Of a DNA stretch of 64,000 nucleotides, positions 1 to 10,124 are shown in pieces. Made by a program: the position numbers and the translations under genes. The DNA is from Flavobacteriaceae bacterium (GTDB taxonomy: Bacteria > Bacteroidota > Bacteroidia > Flavobacteriales > Flavobacteriaceae). The stretch lies in the NCBI GenBank assembly GCA_024644725.1, contig JAHEHE010000002.1, positions 26,072 through 90,071 of the forward strand, read 5' to 3'. The first letter of the stretch is position 1, and every line of letters starts with the position of its first letter. A model generated the notes under the pieces. It was not told the DNA's origin and did not search any database. It worked only from the letters and a program-made list of their open reading frames with translations.

Positions 1-19
1 ATTAAATTCGATTTATAGC

Positions 20-49
20 AAAAAAAATCGCCCCGATTTCTCGGGGCGA
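20..49 (-). terminator. Candidate intrinsic terminator for a minus-strand transcript
   Basis: Perfect 9-bp stem TCGCCCCGA-TTTC-TCGGGGCGA (28-49). Read on the minus strand it is followed by a 7-nt T run (A run at 21-27 on +). Confidence 0.65.
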
Positions 50-594
50 AATCTGGTTGAAATAAATCAACCAAAATCAACTAACCAAACCTTATCTTTA
101 ACCTTGCGGTATATTTTTTTCCTTTATCCTTACAACGACTTCACATATGATTTGTTGTGTCGTAAACAGAAAAGAAATGTCTTTTCTAAATCTTCGTTCT
201 AAACTGCTCTGGAAATTTTTCTGGGGATTCTCCTTCCGTCATGCAATCACGATTGCAAATTAACATCATTATTCAGGAAAACCTTCATAATCTATTGTTA
301 AAATTTCCACTGTGAAATATTTGCCTTAAAGAACTTGTGTCGACTTTCGACGTTATTTTTAAAAACAACATTCGTGCCAAAAATTCGACTTAAAATCTAA
401 AATAATGTTAATGTTATTTTTATTACACAGAGCTTTTGCGGCTCAGATATGCTCTTAGACGCTGAAAAGAACAGCTCCTTTCAAAACATTTCAAATGGCC
501 CTGGGAAACAGATGAAATTTTTCACTCTTTTGCCATACGAATCCGGTGGTTGAATTCGTTATACAATAGAGTTTACTTCTTTTAAACTTGTGCT

Positions 595-1023
595 ATGAAA
601 AAATTATTTACAACCGTACTGGTATTGTCGGCATTCGCCACTTTGAATGCCCAGTCTTATGAGGGAAAAGGTGACAGCAAGTTGAATGTGGGCTATGAGA
701 TCTATGGCATCGGACCTGGGATCAAAGCGAGTTATGATTATGGTCTGAGTGATATGTGGTCTGTAGGTGCTGGCGCCAGCTACTACTTTGACAATGAAGA
801 ACAGGACTATTTCATCTATGCCCGAACCAATCTTCACCTCGGCATTGTTTGGGATCTTCCCAGGCGGCTCGATCTCTATCCGGGAGTGGAGCTGGGATTC
901 AAGTCAAGCAGTGAAGTCGGGTTCACAGGATACCTGGGGGTTCGATATTGCATTACCAAAAAGATGAGCCTATTCGCAGAAATAGGCAATCACGGTGCGG
1001 CCGGAATCAGTTTCGATGTTTGA
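595..1023 (+). CDS. Secreted/outer-membrane small beta-barrel-like protein
   Basis: ORF with signal peptide (MKKLFTTVLVLSAFATLNAQ) and alternating aromatic/glycine-rich strands. Confidence 0.7.
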   Translation: MKKLFTTVLVLSAFATLNAQSYEGKGDSKLNVGYEIYGIGPGIKASYDYGLSDMWSVGAGASYYFDNEEQDYFIYARTNLHLGIVWDLPRRLDLYPGVELGFKSSSEVGFTGYLGVRYCITKKMSLFAEIGNHGAAGISFDV

Positions 1024-1518
1024 TCAGGGTCGGTACTGGGTTTCCAGTTTCTTTATACCCGTAACCTTGACGTAAGACTCAGCACCACTGACCGCATACA
1101 TGATCACAGCTTCGTCTTTTTCGAGCTCAAAAGGTATGTTCTTTCCCGTCTTGGGGGGTGCATTGCCATACTCATCCAGCGGGTTGCTGCTCATGACCTT
1201 GTCCGGGGGAATGAATTCAGAAAATGTGGCCTCCAAAACAAAATCGTTCCCGCTGAATTGAGGAACTACTTCAAACTCCTTGTTCTGAAAGTAAATCTTT
1301 GAAAACGAAAGGTTCAGGGACGTTGTGAAACCCGTTATTCTAATTGTAGTGCCACGTGTTCCCTGTTTGCCTCCCACCCATTGAAAATAGGTTTTTTCGT
1401 CAATTGAGAACGGTACTTTCTTCTGCACGACACTTGTCTTGCATCCGGAACTCATAACCAATAGAAAAAAAGCGAAAAGTAGACTGGAAATCTTTAAAGA
1501 TCTTTTGAGGTTTGACAT
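1024..1518 (-). CDS. Hypothetical lipoprotein
   Basis: MSNLKRSLKISSLLFAFFLLVMSSGC lipobox; internal ATG preferred over the 1557 start, which overlaps the purF-like gene. Confidence 0.65.
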   Translation of the reverse strand: MSNLKRSLKISSLLFAFFLLVMSSGCKTSVVQKKVPFSIDEKTYFQWVGGKQGTRGTTIRITGFTTSLNLSFSKIYFQNKEFEVVPQFSGNDFVLEATFSEFIPPDKVMSSNPLDEYGNAPPKTGKNIPFELEKDEAVIMYAVSGAESYVKVTGIKKLETQYRP

Positions 1519-1528
1519 GTCTGGTGGT

Positions 1529-3421
1529 TTAATAAGCCCTTTCCTTCTTGCCTTCATAGAAATTGATAAAGGCTCTGTTCACAACACGCATTCCTCCCGG
1601 GGTCGGAAAATTCCCTGTGAAATACCAGTCTCCTGTGTTTCCGGGACAAGCTTTGTGCAAATTCTCAATGGATTGAAAAATGATGTCTACTTCCGAGCTG
1701 ATTTCATCGGTTTTCAGCATATCAGCAATCTTGTCGGATATCTGATCTGCAGTGAAAGGCGCATAGAATTCTTTGACATAGTTTTCCGGTGACGGATTGT
1801 CTTCATTCGCTTTGCACTTCTCATAAACATCATCGATCACATTGGATTGTCCCGTCTCCTTCAAAAGTTCAAGAGTGGCTTTAAAGGCAATAAACTCCTC
1901 AATTCGAGCCATGTCAATTCCGTAGCAGTCCGGGTAACGGATCTGGGGCGCAGAAGAGACCACTATGATTTTTTTAGGCCCCAAACGGTCGAGAATCTTA
2001 ATGATGCTCTTCTTCAAGGTGGTCCCTCTGACAATGCTGTCGTCGATGATGACAAGATTGTCTGTTGATTTTACAACCCCATAGGTTACGTCATACACGT
2101 GAGCCACCAGGTCATCCCTGCTTTGGTCGTCAGCTATGAACGTTCTCAATTTCGCATCTTTGATGGCAATCTTTTCGATCCTCGGGCGTACAGACAAAAT
2201 TTCATTGACCCGCTCAGCCGAAATGTTTCGGTTCCCTGTCAGTATGGTGCTGACTTTATGCTGATTCAGGTACTCCTCCGCTGCTTCCGTAATGCCGAAA
2301 AAAGACGTTTCGGCCGTATTTGGGATGTAAGAGAACACTGTGTTTTTGATGTCATGATCAATATGTTCCAAAACCTTCGGGAAAATGTACTTCCCGAGCA
2401 TTTTTCTTTCGTGGTAGATCGAAGCGTCACTGCCACGTGAGAAATAAATTCTTTCGAAGGAACAGGCTTTCAAGGGCAATTGGTCCATGACCTGCTCCAT
2501 GGATACCTTGCCGTCCTTCTTGATGATCAAGGCATGTGCCCGCTCAATCTCTTGAATTTTATCGATGTCCACGTTGAATACCGTCTGGATCACAGGTCTT
2601 TCGGAAGCCACCACGACCACTTCGTCATCCTGATAGTAAAAAGCCGGTCTTATGCCAGACGGGTCACGAAGTACAAATGCGTCCCCGTGTCCAATGAGTC
2701 CGGCCATGGCATAACCTCCATCCCAGTTTTTGGAAGCTCTTCGCAATATCTTCTGGATATTGAGCTCCTTGGCGATCAGAGGCGATGCCTCTTTCTTGGT
2801 AATGCCTTTCTGCTTGAACTTGTAGTAAAGATCCAGTACTTCGTCATCGAGAAAATGACCAATTTTCTCCATAACAGTTACCGTATCGGTGTTTTCCTTC
2901 GGATGCTGGCCCAATTCGATGAGCTCCTTGAGAAGGTCTCCGGAATTGGTCATGTTGAAGTTCCCGGCCACGATCAGGTTCTTGTGCTTCCAGTTGTTTT
3001 GTCGCAAAAAAGGGTGTACGCTCTCCAGGCTGTTCTTGCCAAATGTGCCGTATCGCACGTGACCCAGATAAACGTTGCCCAGGTAGGGCAAATTCTCCTG
3101 TTGCCAAACGAGATCTTCTTTACGGTCGGGATTATTCTTTATCACGCCCCGGATCCTTTTATTGATTTTCGCAAAAATGTCCTGGATCGGTTGTTGGTTG
3201 TTTGACCTGACTCGGCTGATATATCGGGTTCCCGGTTTGGTATCAAACTTGATGCTCGCGAATCCCGCTCCATCTTGCCCGCGGTTATGCTGCTTTTCCA
3301 TGAGCAGGTACATCTTATTGATGCCGTAGAATGCCGTGCCGTACTTTTCCTTGTAGAATTCCAAAGGCTTGAGCAGCCTCACCATGGCTATTCCACATTC
3401 ATGTTTGATTGCATCACTCAT
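1529..3421 (-). CDS. Amidophosphoribosyltransferase-like protein (PurF family, 630 aa)
   Basis: HECGIAMVRL N-terminal Ntn nucleophile region, RGQDGAGFAS, GHVRYGTFG, and PRPP-binding VIIDDSIVRGTT. Confidence 0.85.
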   Translation of the reverse strand: MSDAIKHECGIAMVRLLKPLEFYKEKYGTAFYGINKMYLLMEKQHNRGQDGAGFASIKFDTKPGTRYISRVRSNNQQPIQDIFAKINKRIRGVIKNNPDRKEDLVWQQENLPYLGNVYLGHVRYGTFGKNSLESVHPFLRQNNWKHKNLIVAGNFNMTNSGDLLKELIELGQHPKENTDTVTVMEKIGHFLDDEVLDLYYKFKQKGITKKEASPLIAKELNIQKILRRASKNWDGGYAMAGLIGHGDAFVLRDPSGIRPAFYYQDDEVVVVASERPVIQTVFNVDIDKIQEIERAHALIIKKDGKVSMEQVMDQLPLKACSFERIYFSRGSDASIYHERKMLGKYIFPKVLEHIDHDIKNTVFSYIPNTAETSFFGITEAAEEYLNQHKVSTILTGNRNISAERVNEILSVRPRIEKIAIKDAKLRTFIADDQSRDDLVAHVYDVTYGVVKSTDNLVIIDDSIVRGTTLKKSIIKILDRLGPKKIIVVSSAPQIRYPDCYGIDMARIEEFIAFKATLELLKETGQSNVIDDVYEKCKANEDNPSPENYVKEFYAPFTADQISDKIADMLKTDEISSEVDIIFQSIENLHKACPGNTGDWYFTGNFPTPGGMRVVNRAFINFYEGKKERAY

Positions 3422-3435
3422 CGCCCTTGTACTTG

Positions 3436-4365
3436 TTATTGGGTTAGTTCGATTTCAAACTGAGTCAGCTGTTTGAACTGCTTCAGCCGTTTCCTTACTT
3501 CTTCCCGGCTCAGGTTGAGCATTCGCTCCACTCCGAATCTCTCTACGCAGAAAGAGGCAAAATTGGAGCCGTAAATTACGGCTCTTTTCATATTGTCAAA
3601 CGAAATGTCATTTGTGCTGGCAAGATAGCCTATGAATCCCCCTGCAAAGGTGTCTCCTGCACCCGTTGGATCGAAAACCTCCTCGAGGGGCAGTGCCGGG
3701 GCAAAGAAAACGTCTCCGTTATTGAAAAGCAGAGCTCCGTGCTCTCCTTTTTTGATTACCACGTACTTCGGCCCCATCTGGTGAATCTTTTCAGCGGCTT
3801 TCAAGAGGGAATACTCTCCACTCAGCTGCCTCGCCTCTTCATCGTTGATCGTGATGACGTCTACTTTTCCTACGACCTTGGCCAACTGTTCAGGAGTATT
3901 GTCCATCCAAAAATTCATGGTATCCAGAACAACCAGCTTCGGGCGCTCCGGAATCTGTTCGATCACGGCCATCTGAACATCGGGATGTAGATTTCCCAGC
4001 ATCAGGAAATCACAATCGATGAATTTTTCAGGGACCATAGGATTGAAGTCTGCCAATACGTTAAGGTCGGTGACAAGAGTTTCCCGGTCATTGAGGTTGT
4101 AATCGTACTTTCCCTTCCAGTAAAATGTCTTGCCTTCTTCCTGGATGTCAATCCCGGAGATGTCGATATTTCTCTCTTTGAAAATGTCCAGGTAAGCTTT
4201 CGGAAAATCTCCTCCGATCACCGAAATGATCCCCGATTCGGTGTTGAAATGTGAGGCCGACAAGCCGATGAAAGTTGCGGCTCCCCCAAGAATGCGGTCT
4301 GATTTCCCAAAGGGGGTTTCGATGTCGTCAAAAGCAACGGTTCCAACGATCAAAAGATTTCCCAT
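3436..4365 (-). CDS. PfkB-family carbohydrate kinase
   Basis: C-terminal DPTGAGDTFAGGFIGYL signature; N-terminal ILGGAATFIGLSASHF. Confidence 0.88.
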   Translation of the reverse strand: MGNLLIVGTVAFDDIETPFGKSDRILGGAATFIGLSASHFNTESGIISVIGGDFPKAYLDIFKERNIDISGIDIQEEGKTFYWKGKYDYNLNDRETLVTDLNVLADFNPMVPEKFIDCDFLMLGNLHPDVQMAVIEQIPERPKLVVLDTMNFWMDNTPEQLAKVVGKVDVITINDEEARQLSGEYSLLKAAEKIHQMGPKYVVIKKGEHGALLFNNGDVFFAPALPLEEVFDPTGAGDTFAGGFIGYLASTNDISFDNMKRAVIYGSNFASFCVERFGVERMLNLSREEVRKRLKQFKQLTQFEIELTQ

Positions 4366-4409
4366 GAGGTCACATTTATTGGTTATTTTTGCAAAAATAA
4401 GTTTAAAAA

Positions 4410-4832
4410 ATGAGTATTAAGGATATACAGGAAGAAATTATCGAGGAGTTCGACATGTTCGAAGACTGGATGCAACGGTACGAATACATCATAGAATCAG
4501 GGAAATCACTTCAACAAATCGATCCAAAATTCAAGACAGACGACGCCCTGATCAAGGGCTGCCAATCCCAGGTATGGCTCCATGGAGATTTCGAGGATGG
4601 AAAACTTTCATTCACCGCCGACAGCGACGCCATACTGACCAAAGGGATCATTTCACTTTTGCTGCGCGTCTATTCGGGTCAAAACCCCAAAGACATATTG
4701 GAGGCCGAACCGTTTTTTATCGACGAGATCGGATTGAAAGAACATCTTTCTCCAACCCGGGCCAACGGATTGTTGTCTATGGTCAAGCAGATCAAGTTAC
4801 TGGCTCTGGCCCACCAGGCAAAGGCAGGCTGA
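4410..4832 (+). CDS. sufE: SufE family Fe-S cluster assembly protein
   Basis: KGCQSQVWLHG active-site cysteine motif; C-terminal SPTRANGLLSM. Confidence 0.88.
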   Translation: MSIKDIQEEIIEEFDMFEDWMQRYEYIIESGKSLQQIDPKFKTDDALIKGCQSQVWLHGDFEDGKLSFTADSDAILTKGIISLLLRVYSGQNPKDILEAEPFFIDEIGLKEHLSPTRANGLLSMVKQIKLLALAHQAKAG

Positions 4833-4922
4833 GAATTATGTTGATTAAGGGGATTCTGATGCATTTTGACAGTACGATCGATTCACTTATCTTTGCTCTT
4901 ATTTAGAATCATTTTAAAAAAG

Positions 4923-5243
4923 ATGGACGAAAAAATAAAGGAAGATTTGGGCGAGAAGATCGTGGAGATCATCAAGACGATTTACGATCCGGAAATTCCT
5001 GTCGACATATATGAGCTGGGACTGATTTACGACGTTTTTGTCAATGAAAACATGGACGTTAAGATTCTCATGACTCTTACTTCCCCTAACTGCCCGGTTG
5101 CTGAAACTTTACCCATGGAAGTTGAAGAGAAGATACGATCCATTGAAGAGGTGAAAAGTGCAGAGGTGGAGATCACCTTTGATCCTTCGTGGTCGCAGGA
5201 TATGATGAGCGAAGAAGCCAAACTCGAACTGGGCTTTCTGTAA
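4923..5243 (+). CDS. SUF-associated DUF59/MIP18-like protein
   Basis: IYDPEIPVDIYELGLIYDV and LTSPNCPVAETLP motifs; ATG at 4923 preferred over 4866. Confidence 0.85.
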   Translation: MDEKIKEDLGEKIVEIIKTIYDPEIPVDIYELGLIYDVFVNENMDVKILMTLTSPNCPVAETLPMEVEEKIRSIEEVKSAEVEITFDPSWSQDMMSEEAKLELGFL

Positions 5244-5254
5244 AACATTCAAAC

Positions 5255-5770
5255 ATGGCTGGAGAAATTGTGAACAGAGTGGCAGCCAGCAAGCTGATTA
5301 CCATTGACCTTGAAGACTTCTACCCTCCCGGAGAACGGGTTGCGATTGATCTCAAAGACTGGTTGCACGAGGGTCTTGTCCTCAGGGAAAAGGACTTCAG
5401 AAATGCGGTACAAGCCCATGACTGGTCGGCCTATCAAGGAAAATATGCTGCCGTTCTTTGTTCGACTGATGCCATTATTCCATCCTGGGCCTATTTGCTC
5501 GTAACGATTTCGCTTGCTCCCTATGCCAAGAAGGTAGTAATTGGTTCGCTCGAACTATTGGAATCCCATCTCTACGAAGCGATCATAGATTCTCTTCCGC
5601 TGGACCCATACAAAGATCGCCCCGTAATCATCAAGGGATGCTCAGAAAAAAACATTCCCGAAACTGCTTATGCCTCGCTCGTCTCACGTCTGTTGCCCGT
5701 AGTGGGCTCCCTGATGTACGGTGAAGCTTGCTCAAGCGTTCCTCTGCACAAGAAAAAGAAGTCACAATAG
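5255..5770 (+). CDS. DUF2480 family protein
   Basis: MAGEIVNRVAASKLITIDLEDFYPPGERVAIDLKDWL start typical of this Bacteroidota family. Confidence 0.75.
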   Translation: MAGEIVNRVAASKLITIDLEDFYPPGERVAIDLKDWLHEGLVLREKDFRNAVQAHDWSAYQGKYAAVLCSTDAIIPSWAYLLVTISLAPYAKKVVIGSLELLESHLYEAIIDSLPLDPYKDRPVIIKGCSEKNIPETAYASLVSRLLPVVGSLMYGEACSSVPLHKKKKSQ

Positions 5771-5832
5771 AGTTCACTTAATTTACTGAATTGCTTATTT
5801 TTGCGGCTCTAACATTCAATACTTAATCCCCT

Positions 5833-6756
5833 ATGAAACGTATTTTGTTATTTATGCTCCTGATCCTTGGCACCTCATTGTCGGAGGCGCAGACCAAAGA
5901 GGAGCTCGAAGCACTTAAAGCGGAAAAACAAGACTCTATAGATGCTCTGACATCCAAAGTTGACGCCTTGCAAGCTGAAATCGACGCCCTGCCCGGTTGG
6001 AGACTTCGGGCCACCGGAACAATCGGAGGAAGTGTATCTGGATTCAATAACTGGTATGCAAAAGACAAACCCAATGCATCGGTAGGCAACTTCGGAGTCA
6101 ACGTCTTTGGTTTTGCCGATCTGATTGAGGACAAGTTCTTTTGGAAGAATGCCATGAACATCAACATCGGTTGGGTTAAATTCGATGACAGGGATGACGA
6201 TACTGACAGCGACAACTATGAGGTGGCCAATGACATCTTCAACCTCTCGTCTCTTTACGGGCGGAAGTTGAGTGATAAATTCGCGATTTCAGGTTTGATG
6301 GAATATCGATCGACCCTGGTCAACAACTTCAACAATCCGGGCTTTCTCGATCTCGGTGTCGGTGGTACCTGGACCCCGTTGAGCGAACTTGTCGTGGTGA
6401 TTCATCCGGCGAACTACAACTTTGTTTTCAGTGACGGAGATTCCCAATATGACTCCTCCTTTGGTGCAAAGGTCGTAGCAGACTACACGAAAAAATTTGG
6501 GGGCCTCAACGTCAAGTCAAACCTATCGGTTTTCTTAAGCTATGAGGGGTCTGAGCTGTCCAATTACACCTGGACCAACTCTTTTAGCTACACAATATGG
6601 AAATCCTTGGGAATCGGATTTGATTTTGGTTTGAGAAAGAACCACCAGGAAGCGCTTAATTTTGCGCTGACCGATGATCCGGATGCGACATTTGACACGG
6701 TTGACAACGACCTGCAGTCCTTTTGGCTCCTGGGTCTGAACATCAACCTCGATTAA
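5833..6756 (+). CDS. DUF3078-like outer-membrane protein
   Basis: Signal peptide, short coiled-coil, then beta-barrel-like sequence (WRLRATGTIGGSVSGFNNW). Confidence 0.65.
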   Translation: MKRILLFMLLILGTSLSEAQTKEELEALKAEKQDSIDALTSKVDALQAEIDALPGWRLRATGTIGGSVSGFNNWYAKDKPNASVGNFGVNVFGFADLIEDKFFWKNAMNINIGWVKFDDRDDDTDSDNYEVANDIFNLSSLYGRKLSDKFAISGLMEYRSTLVNNFNNPGFLDLGVGGTWTPLSELVVVIHPANYNFVFSDGDSQYDSSFGAKVVADYTKKFGGLNVKSNLSVFLSYEGSELSNYTWTNSFSYTIWKSLGIGFDFGLRKNHQEALNFALTDDPDATFDTVDNDLQSFWLLGLNINLD

Positions 6757-6832
6757 GTCCTTTCGGAAACGGACTTCGCACCATAGCCCGAAAAAGGAAT
6801 ATTTTTGATACTTTAGCCCTAACACAGTGCCT

Positions 6833-7918
6833 ATGACACTTTTGATCATTTACGGGGTATTATCAATCATGTTCTCCTTCCTGTGTTCGATTCTGGAAGC
6901 TGTTCTGCTCAGTGTGACTCCCACCTTCATAACCGTTAAGAGCAATGAGGGAAAGGGCTTTGCTGAAGATCTGAAAAAACTCAAAGAGAATATAGATCAG
7001 CCGCTGATCACCATCCTTACTGTCAACACGGTTGCTCATACCGTCGGGGCCATACTTGTCGGTGTGCAGGCCGAAAAAACTTTTGGGTCCGGGAACAATG
7101 CTGTAGGAATCGTATCTGCGGTCATGACGCTTTTGATTCTCGTCCTTTCTGAGATCATACCGAAGTCTATCGGAGCCAATTACTGGCGCCAGCTGGCAAA
7201 TTTTGCATCAAAAGCCATCCTGATTCTCATGTTTCCCCTCAAGGTAACGGGAATTCTCTGGCTCCTTCAACAAACTACAAGGCTCATTGGAAAGGGCTCC
7301 CATCACAAGAATTTGAGCCGAGAAGACTTTCACGCCATGACGGATCTGGCCCAGGAGGAAGGCGTTTTCCAGGAATCTGAGAGTGTGGTCATCAAGAATA
7401 TCATTGATTTCAAAAAAATGGTCGCCAAAGACATCATGACACCCCGGACTGTCATTAAAATGGCTCATGAACAAACGACTATTCGTCAGTTTTACGATCG
7501 CAATCCCAAGCTCAAGTTTTCAAGGATCCCAATCTACAAGGATTCCCCGGATGACATCTCGGGCTATTTTTTGAAAGACCAGCTCTTCGAATCGATCATC
7601 AACGGTCTGGGCAACCAGTCACTCAGCACGATTTCCCGGGAAATTTATGTCGCTGAGCGGATGACACCGATTAAAACCCTTTTCGAAAACCTGATAGATC
7701 GACAGGAGCACATTGCCCTGGTTGTCGATGAATACGGTTCGGTCAGTGGTATCGTCACCCAGGAAGACATTATCGAAACGCTTCTTGGCCTCGAAATCGT
7801 TGATGAGAGTGACAGCCATGAGGATCTGCAGGTTCTGGCCAGAAAATTATGGAAAATTAGAGCGAAAAGGCATGGCATACTCGACAACGACGCATCAGAG
7901 GATCAACCTTCCTCCTGA
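6833..7918 (+). CDS. CNNM/DUF21 + CBS domain hemolysin-family transporter
   Basis: N-terminal TM DUF21 segment, then DIMTPRTVI and VVDEYGSVSGIVTQEDIIETLLG CBS motifs; ATG at 6833. Confidence 0.85.
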   Translation: MTLLIIYGVLSIMFSFLCSILEAVLLSVTPTFITVKSNEGKGFAEDLKKLKENIDQPLITILTVNTVAHTVGAILVGVQAEKTFGSGNNAVGIVSAVMTLLILVLSEIIPKSIGANYWRQLANFASKAILILMFPLKVTGILWLLQQTTRLIGKGSHHKNLSREDFHAMTDLAQEEGVFQESESVVIKNIIDFKKMVAKDIMTPRTVIKMAHEQTTIRQFYDRNPKLKFSRIPIYKDSPDDISGYFLKDQLFESIINGLGNQSLSTISREIYVAERMTPIKTLFENLIDRQEHIALVVDEYGSVSGIVTQEDIIETLLGLEIVDESDSHEDLQVLARKLWKIRAKRHGILDNDASEDQPSS

Positions 7919-9126
7919 TATTCCTCGTAGAGAAAATCGTTGTAGGGAAAACGGGTTACATGGATTTTCTTGACCTCTTCGAAGACCAGTGACTTGAAAT
8001 CATCGAGGTTCTCTTTTTTCAGGGCTGAGATAAACACACACTTCTGATTCATTTTGGCATACCATGTTTTCTTCCAGTCTTCAAGGGTATAGTGGTCCTT
8101 AGTCCTCTCTGTGGTCAGGTCATCCTCATCGATCTTCTCGTGAGTGTACTGGTCGATCTTGTTGAAAACCATGATGGTAGGTTTCTGTTTCTTTTCGCCT
8201 TTCGGGGTGATCTCCTCGATGATGCTGTTGACCGAATCGATGTGATCCTCAAAATTCGAATGTGAAATATCTACCACGTGAAGCAAGAGATCGGCTTCTC
8301 GAACCTCGTCCAGGGTAGACTTGAAAGATTCCACAAGCTGAGTCGGAAGTTTCCTTATAAAACCCACTGTATCGGTTAGCAAAAAAGGAATGTTTTTTAC
8401 AACGACCTTTCTCACCGTGGTATCCAGGGTTGCGAACAACTTGTTCTCAGCAAAAACATCGCTCTTGCTTATGACATTCATCAAAGTCGATTTCCCGACG
8501 TTGGTGTATCCTACCAGAGCAACGCGAACCATTTTGCCTCGATTCTTTCGCTGAACGGACATCTGACGGTCGATTTTGGCCAGCTTTTTCTTTAAAAGGG
8601 TAATCTTGTCCCGGATGATTCGCCTGTCAGTTTCGATCTCTGTTTCACCGGGTCCCCTTAGTCCGATACCTCCTTTTTGACGCTCGAGGTGGGTCCACAT
8701 CCGGGTCAGCCTAGGAAGGAGGTACTGGCACTGAGCGAGCTCAACCTGGGTCCGGGCATAAGAAGTCTGTGCCCTTTGGGCAAAAATATCCAGGATGAGA
8801 TTGGTTCGATCCAGCACTTTGCAATCCAGGAACTTCTCTATGTTCCTCAACTGGGCAGGGTTCAATTCATCGTCAAAGATAACGGTGTCGATTTTATGGT
8901 CACGGATGAATCCCTTGACCTCTTCCAACTTACCGCTTCCTATGAAGGTCTTGGGATTCGGATATTCGAGCTTCTGAGTGAACCTTTTTTCCACCTCGCC
9001 ACCTGCCGTATAAGTCAAAAATTCCAACTCATCGAGATACTCCCGGCTCTTTTCCTCATTTTGCTCTTTGGTTATCACGCCCACGAGAACAACCTTTTCG
9101 ATACTCGAATCTCTTTTTTCGATCAT
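7903..9126 (-). CDS. hflX: GTPase HflX
   Basis: GGIGLRGPGETEIETDRR, VALVGYTNVGKSTLMN, LTDTVGFIRKLPTQLVESFKSTL. Confidence 0.95.
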   Translation of the reverse strand: MIEKRDSSIEKVVLVGVITKEQNEEKSREYLDELEFLTYTAGGEVEKRFTQKLEYPNPKTFIGSGKLEEVKGFIRDHKIDTVIFDDELNPAQLRNIEKFLDCKVLDRTNLILDIFAQRAQTSYARTQVELAQCQYLLPRLTRMWTHLERQKGGIGLRGPGETEIETDRRIIRDKITLLKKKLAKIDRQMSVQRKNRGKMVRVALVGYTNVGKSTLMNVISKSDVFAENKLFATLDTTVRKVVVKNIPFLLTDTVGFIRKLPTQLVESFKSTLDEVREADLLLHVVDISHSNFEDHIDSVNSIIEEITPKGEKKQKPTIMVFNKIDQYTHEKIDEDDLTTERTKDHYTLEDWKKTWYAKMNQKCVFISALKKENLDDFKSLVFEEVKKIHVTRFPYNDFLYEEYQEEG

Positions 9127-9194
9127 GGGACAAATTTACGATCCTTTTTTACATTTCGAGATTCCTTTGTTATTTTTGAATCTGCAACTCCGAT

Positions 9195-10124
9195 ATGAAT
9201 TCCAAGCATACAATTGCTTTCTACAATCTCGAAAACCTCTTTGACCCCGAAGAGGGAAAACATACCCTGGACGCCAATTTCACTCCTACAGGGATATACC
9301 GCTGGAATCAAGGCAAGTATCGGCGAAAAATTGACAATCTGGGGAAAGTAATTTCCGAAATTGGTCCCAAAAATTCTGAAAATCCACCGGTTTTCCTCGG
9401 TGTATGCGAAGTTGAGAACCAAACCTGCCTTCAGGATCTGATAAATTGCGACTCACTCTCAGAATACCAATACAGTTTCGTCCACTTTGAATCCAACGAC
9501 AGAAGAGGACTCGACACCGCCTTTCTCTACCGTTCAAAACATTTCAACCTTCTGAATTCCAAAACCTTCAGCATCGAGGTTGAGGGCCGAATGGGAAAGG
9601 AACCGACTCGCGATATTTTGTATGTCGAAGGTGATCTTTTTGATGAGCATTTACATGTACTGATCAATCACTGGCCCTCCCGGCTTGAGGGCTCCAGATC
9701 GACTCGTAAAAAGCGTCAGGCGTTGGCCAGGGAACTCGACAAAATTGTCGGTTCGATCTATCAAAAGGATCCGAAATCTAAAATTCTGATTGTAGGAGAC
9801 TTCAATGATCAACCCAAAGACTACAGTTTACGCGTGGACTTTACCCACGATTTTTTTAACGCCTCCGAACAGAATGATTTTGGGCCCGGAACGGCACGTT
9901 TCAAAAATAAATGGGTAATCTTTGACCAAATCCTGCTCGATCATAATCTTTTGAACAACGAAAGTTTGAACTACGTAACTGCCGGAGTTTACAGCCCTCC
10001 CTATCTGATCGAAACCAGGGGCAGGCACAAAGGAAGTCCGAAAAGAAGCTTTCGAGGCAAGCGTTATCAAAATGGATACAGTGACCATTTTCCCGTTTAC
10101 GCCGTATTCGATTTAAGTCACTGA
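9195..10124 (+). CDS. Endonuclease/exonuclease/phosphatase family protein (no signal peptide)
   Basis: AFYNLENLFDPEE, INHWPSR, ILIVGDFNDQPKD, YSDHFPVYA motifs. Confidence 0.85.
   Translation: MNSKHTIAFYNLENLFDPEEGKHTLDANFTPTGIYRWNQGKYRRKIDNLGKVISEIGPKNSENPPVFLGVCEVENQTCLQDLINCDSLSEYQYSFVHFESNDRRGLDTAFLYRSKHFNLLNSKTFSIEVEGRMGKEPTRDILYVEGDLFDEHLHVLINHWPSRLEGSRSTRKKRQALARELDKIVGSIYQKDPKSKILIVGDFNDQPKDYSLRVDFTHDFFNASEQNDFGPGTARFKNKWVIFDQILLDHNLLNNESLNYVTAGVYSPPYLIETRGRHKGSPKRSFRGKRYQNGYSDHFPVYAVFDLSH

Noticed and set aside
2480-3205. 241-aa plus-strand ORF
   Set aside because: Antisense shadow of the PurF-like gene.
7903-7918. 16-nt convergent overlap of the CNNM-type gene and hflX
   Set aside because: Tail-to-tail overlaps of a few nt recur here (10118-10124, 20818-20833, 48952-48958) and fit ordinary genome compaction.
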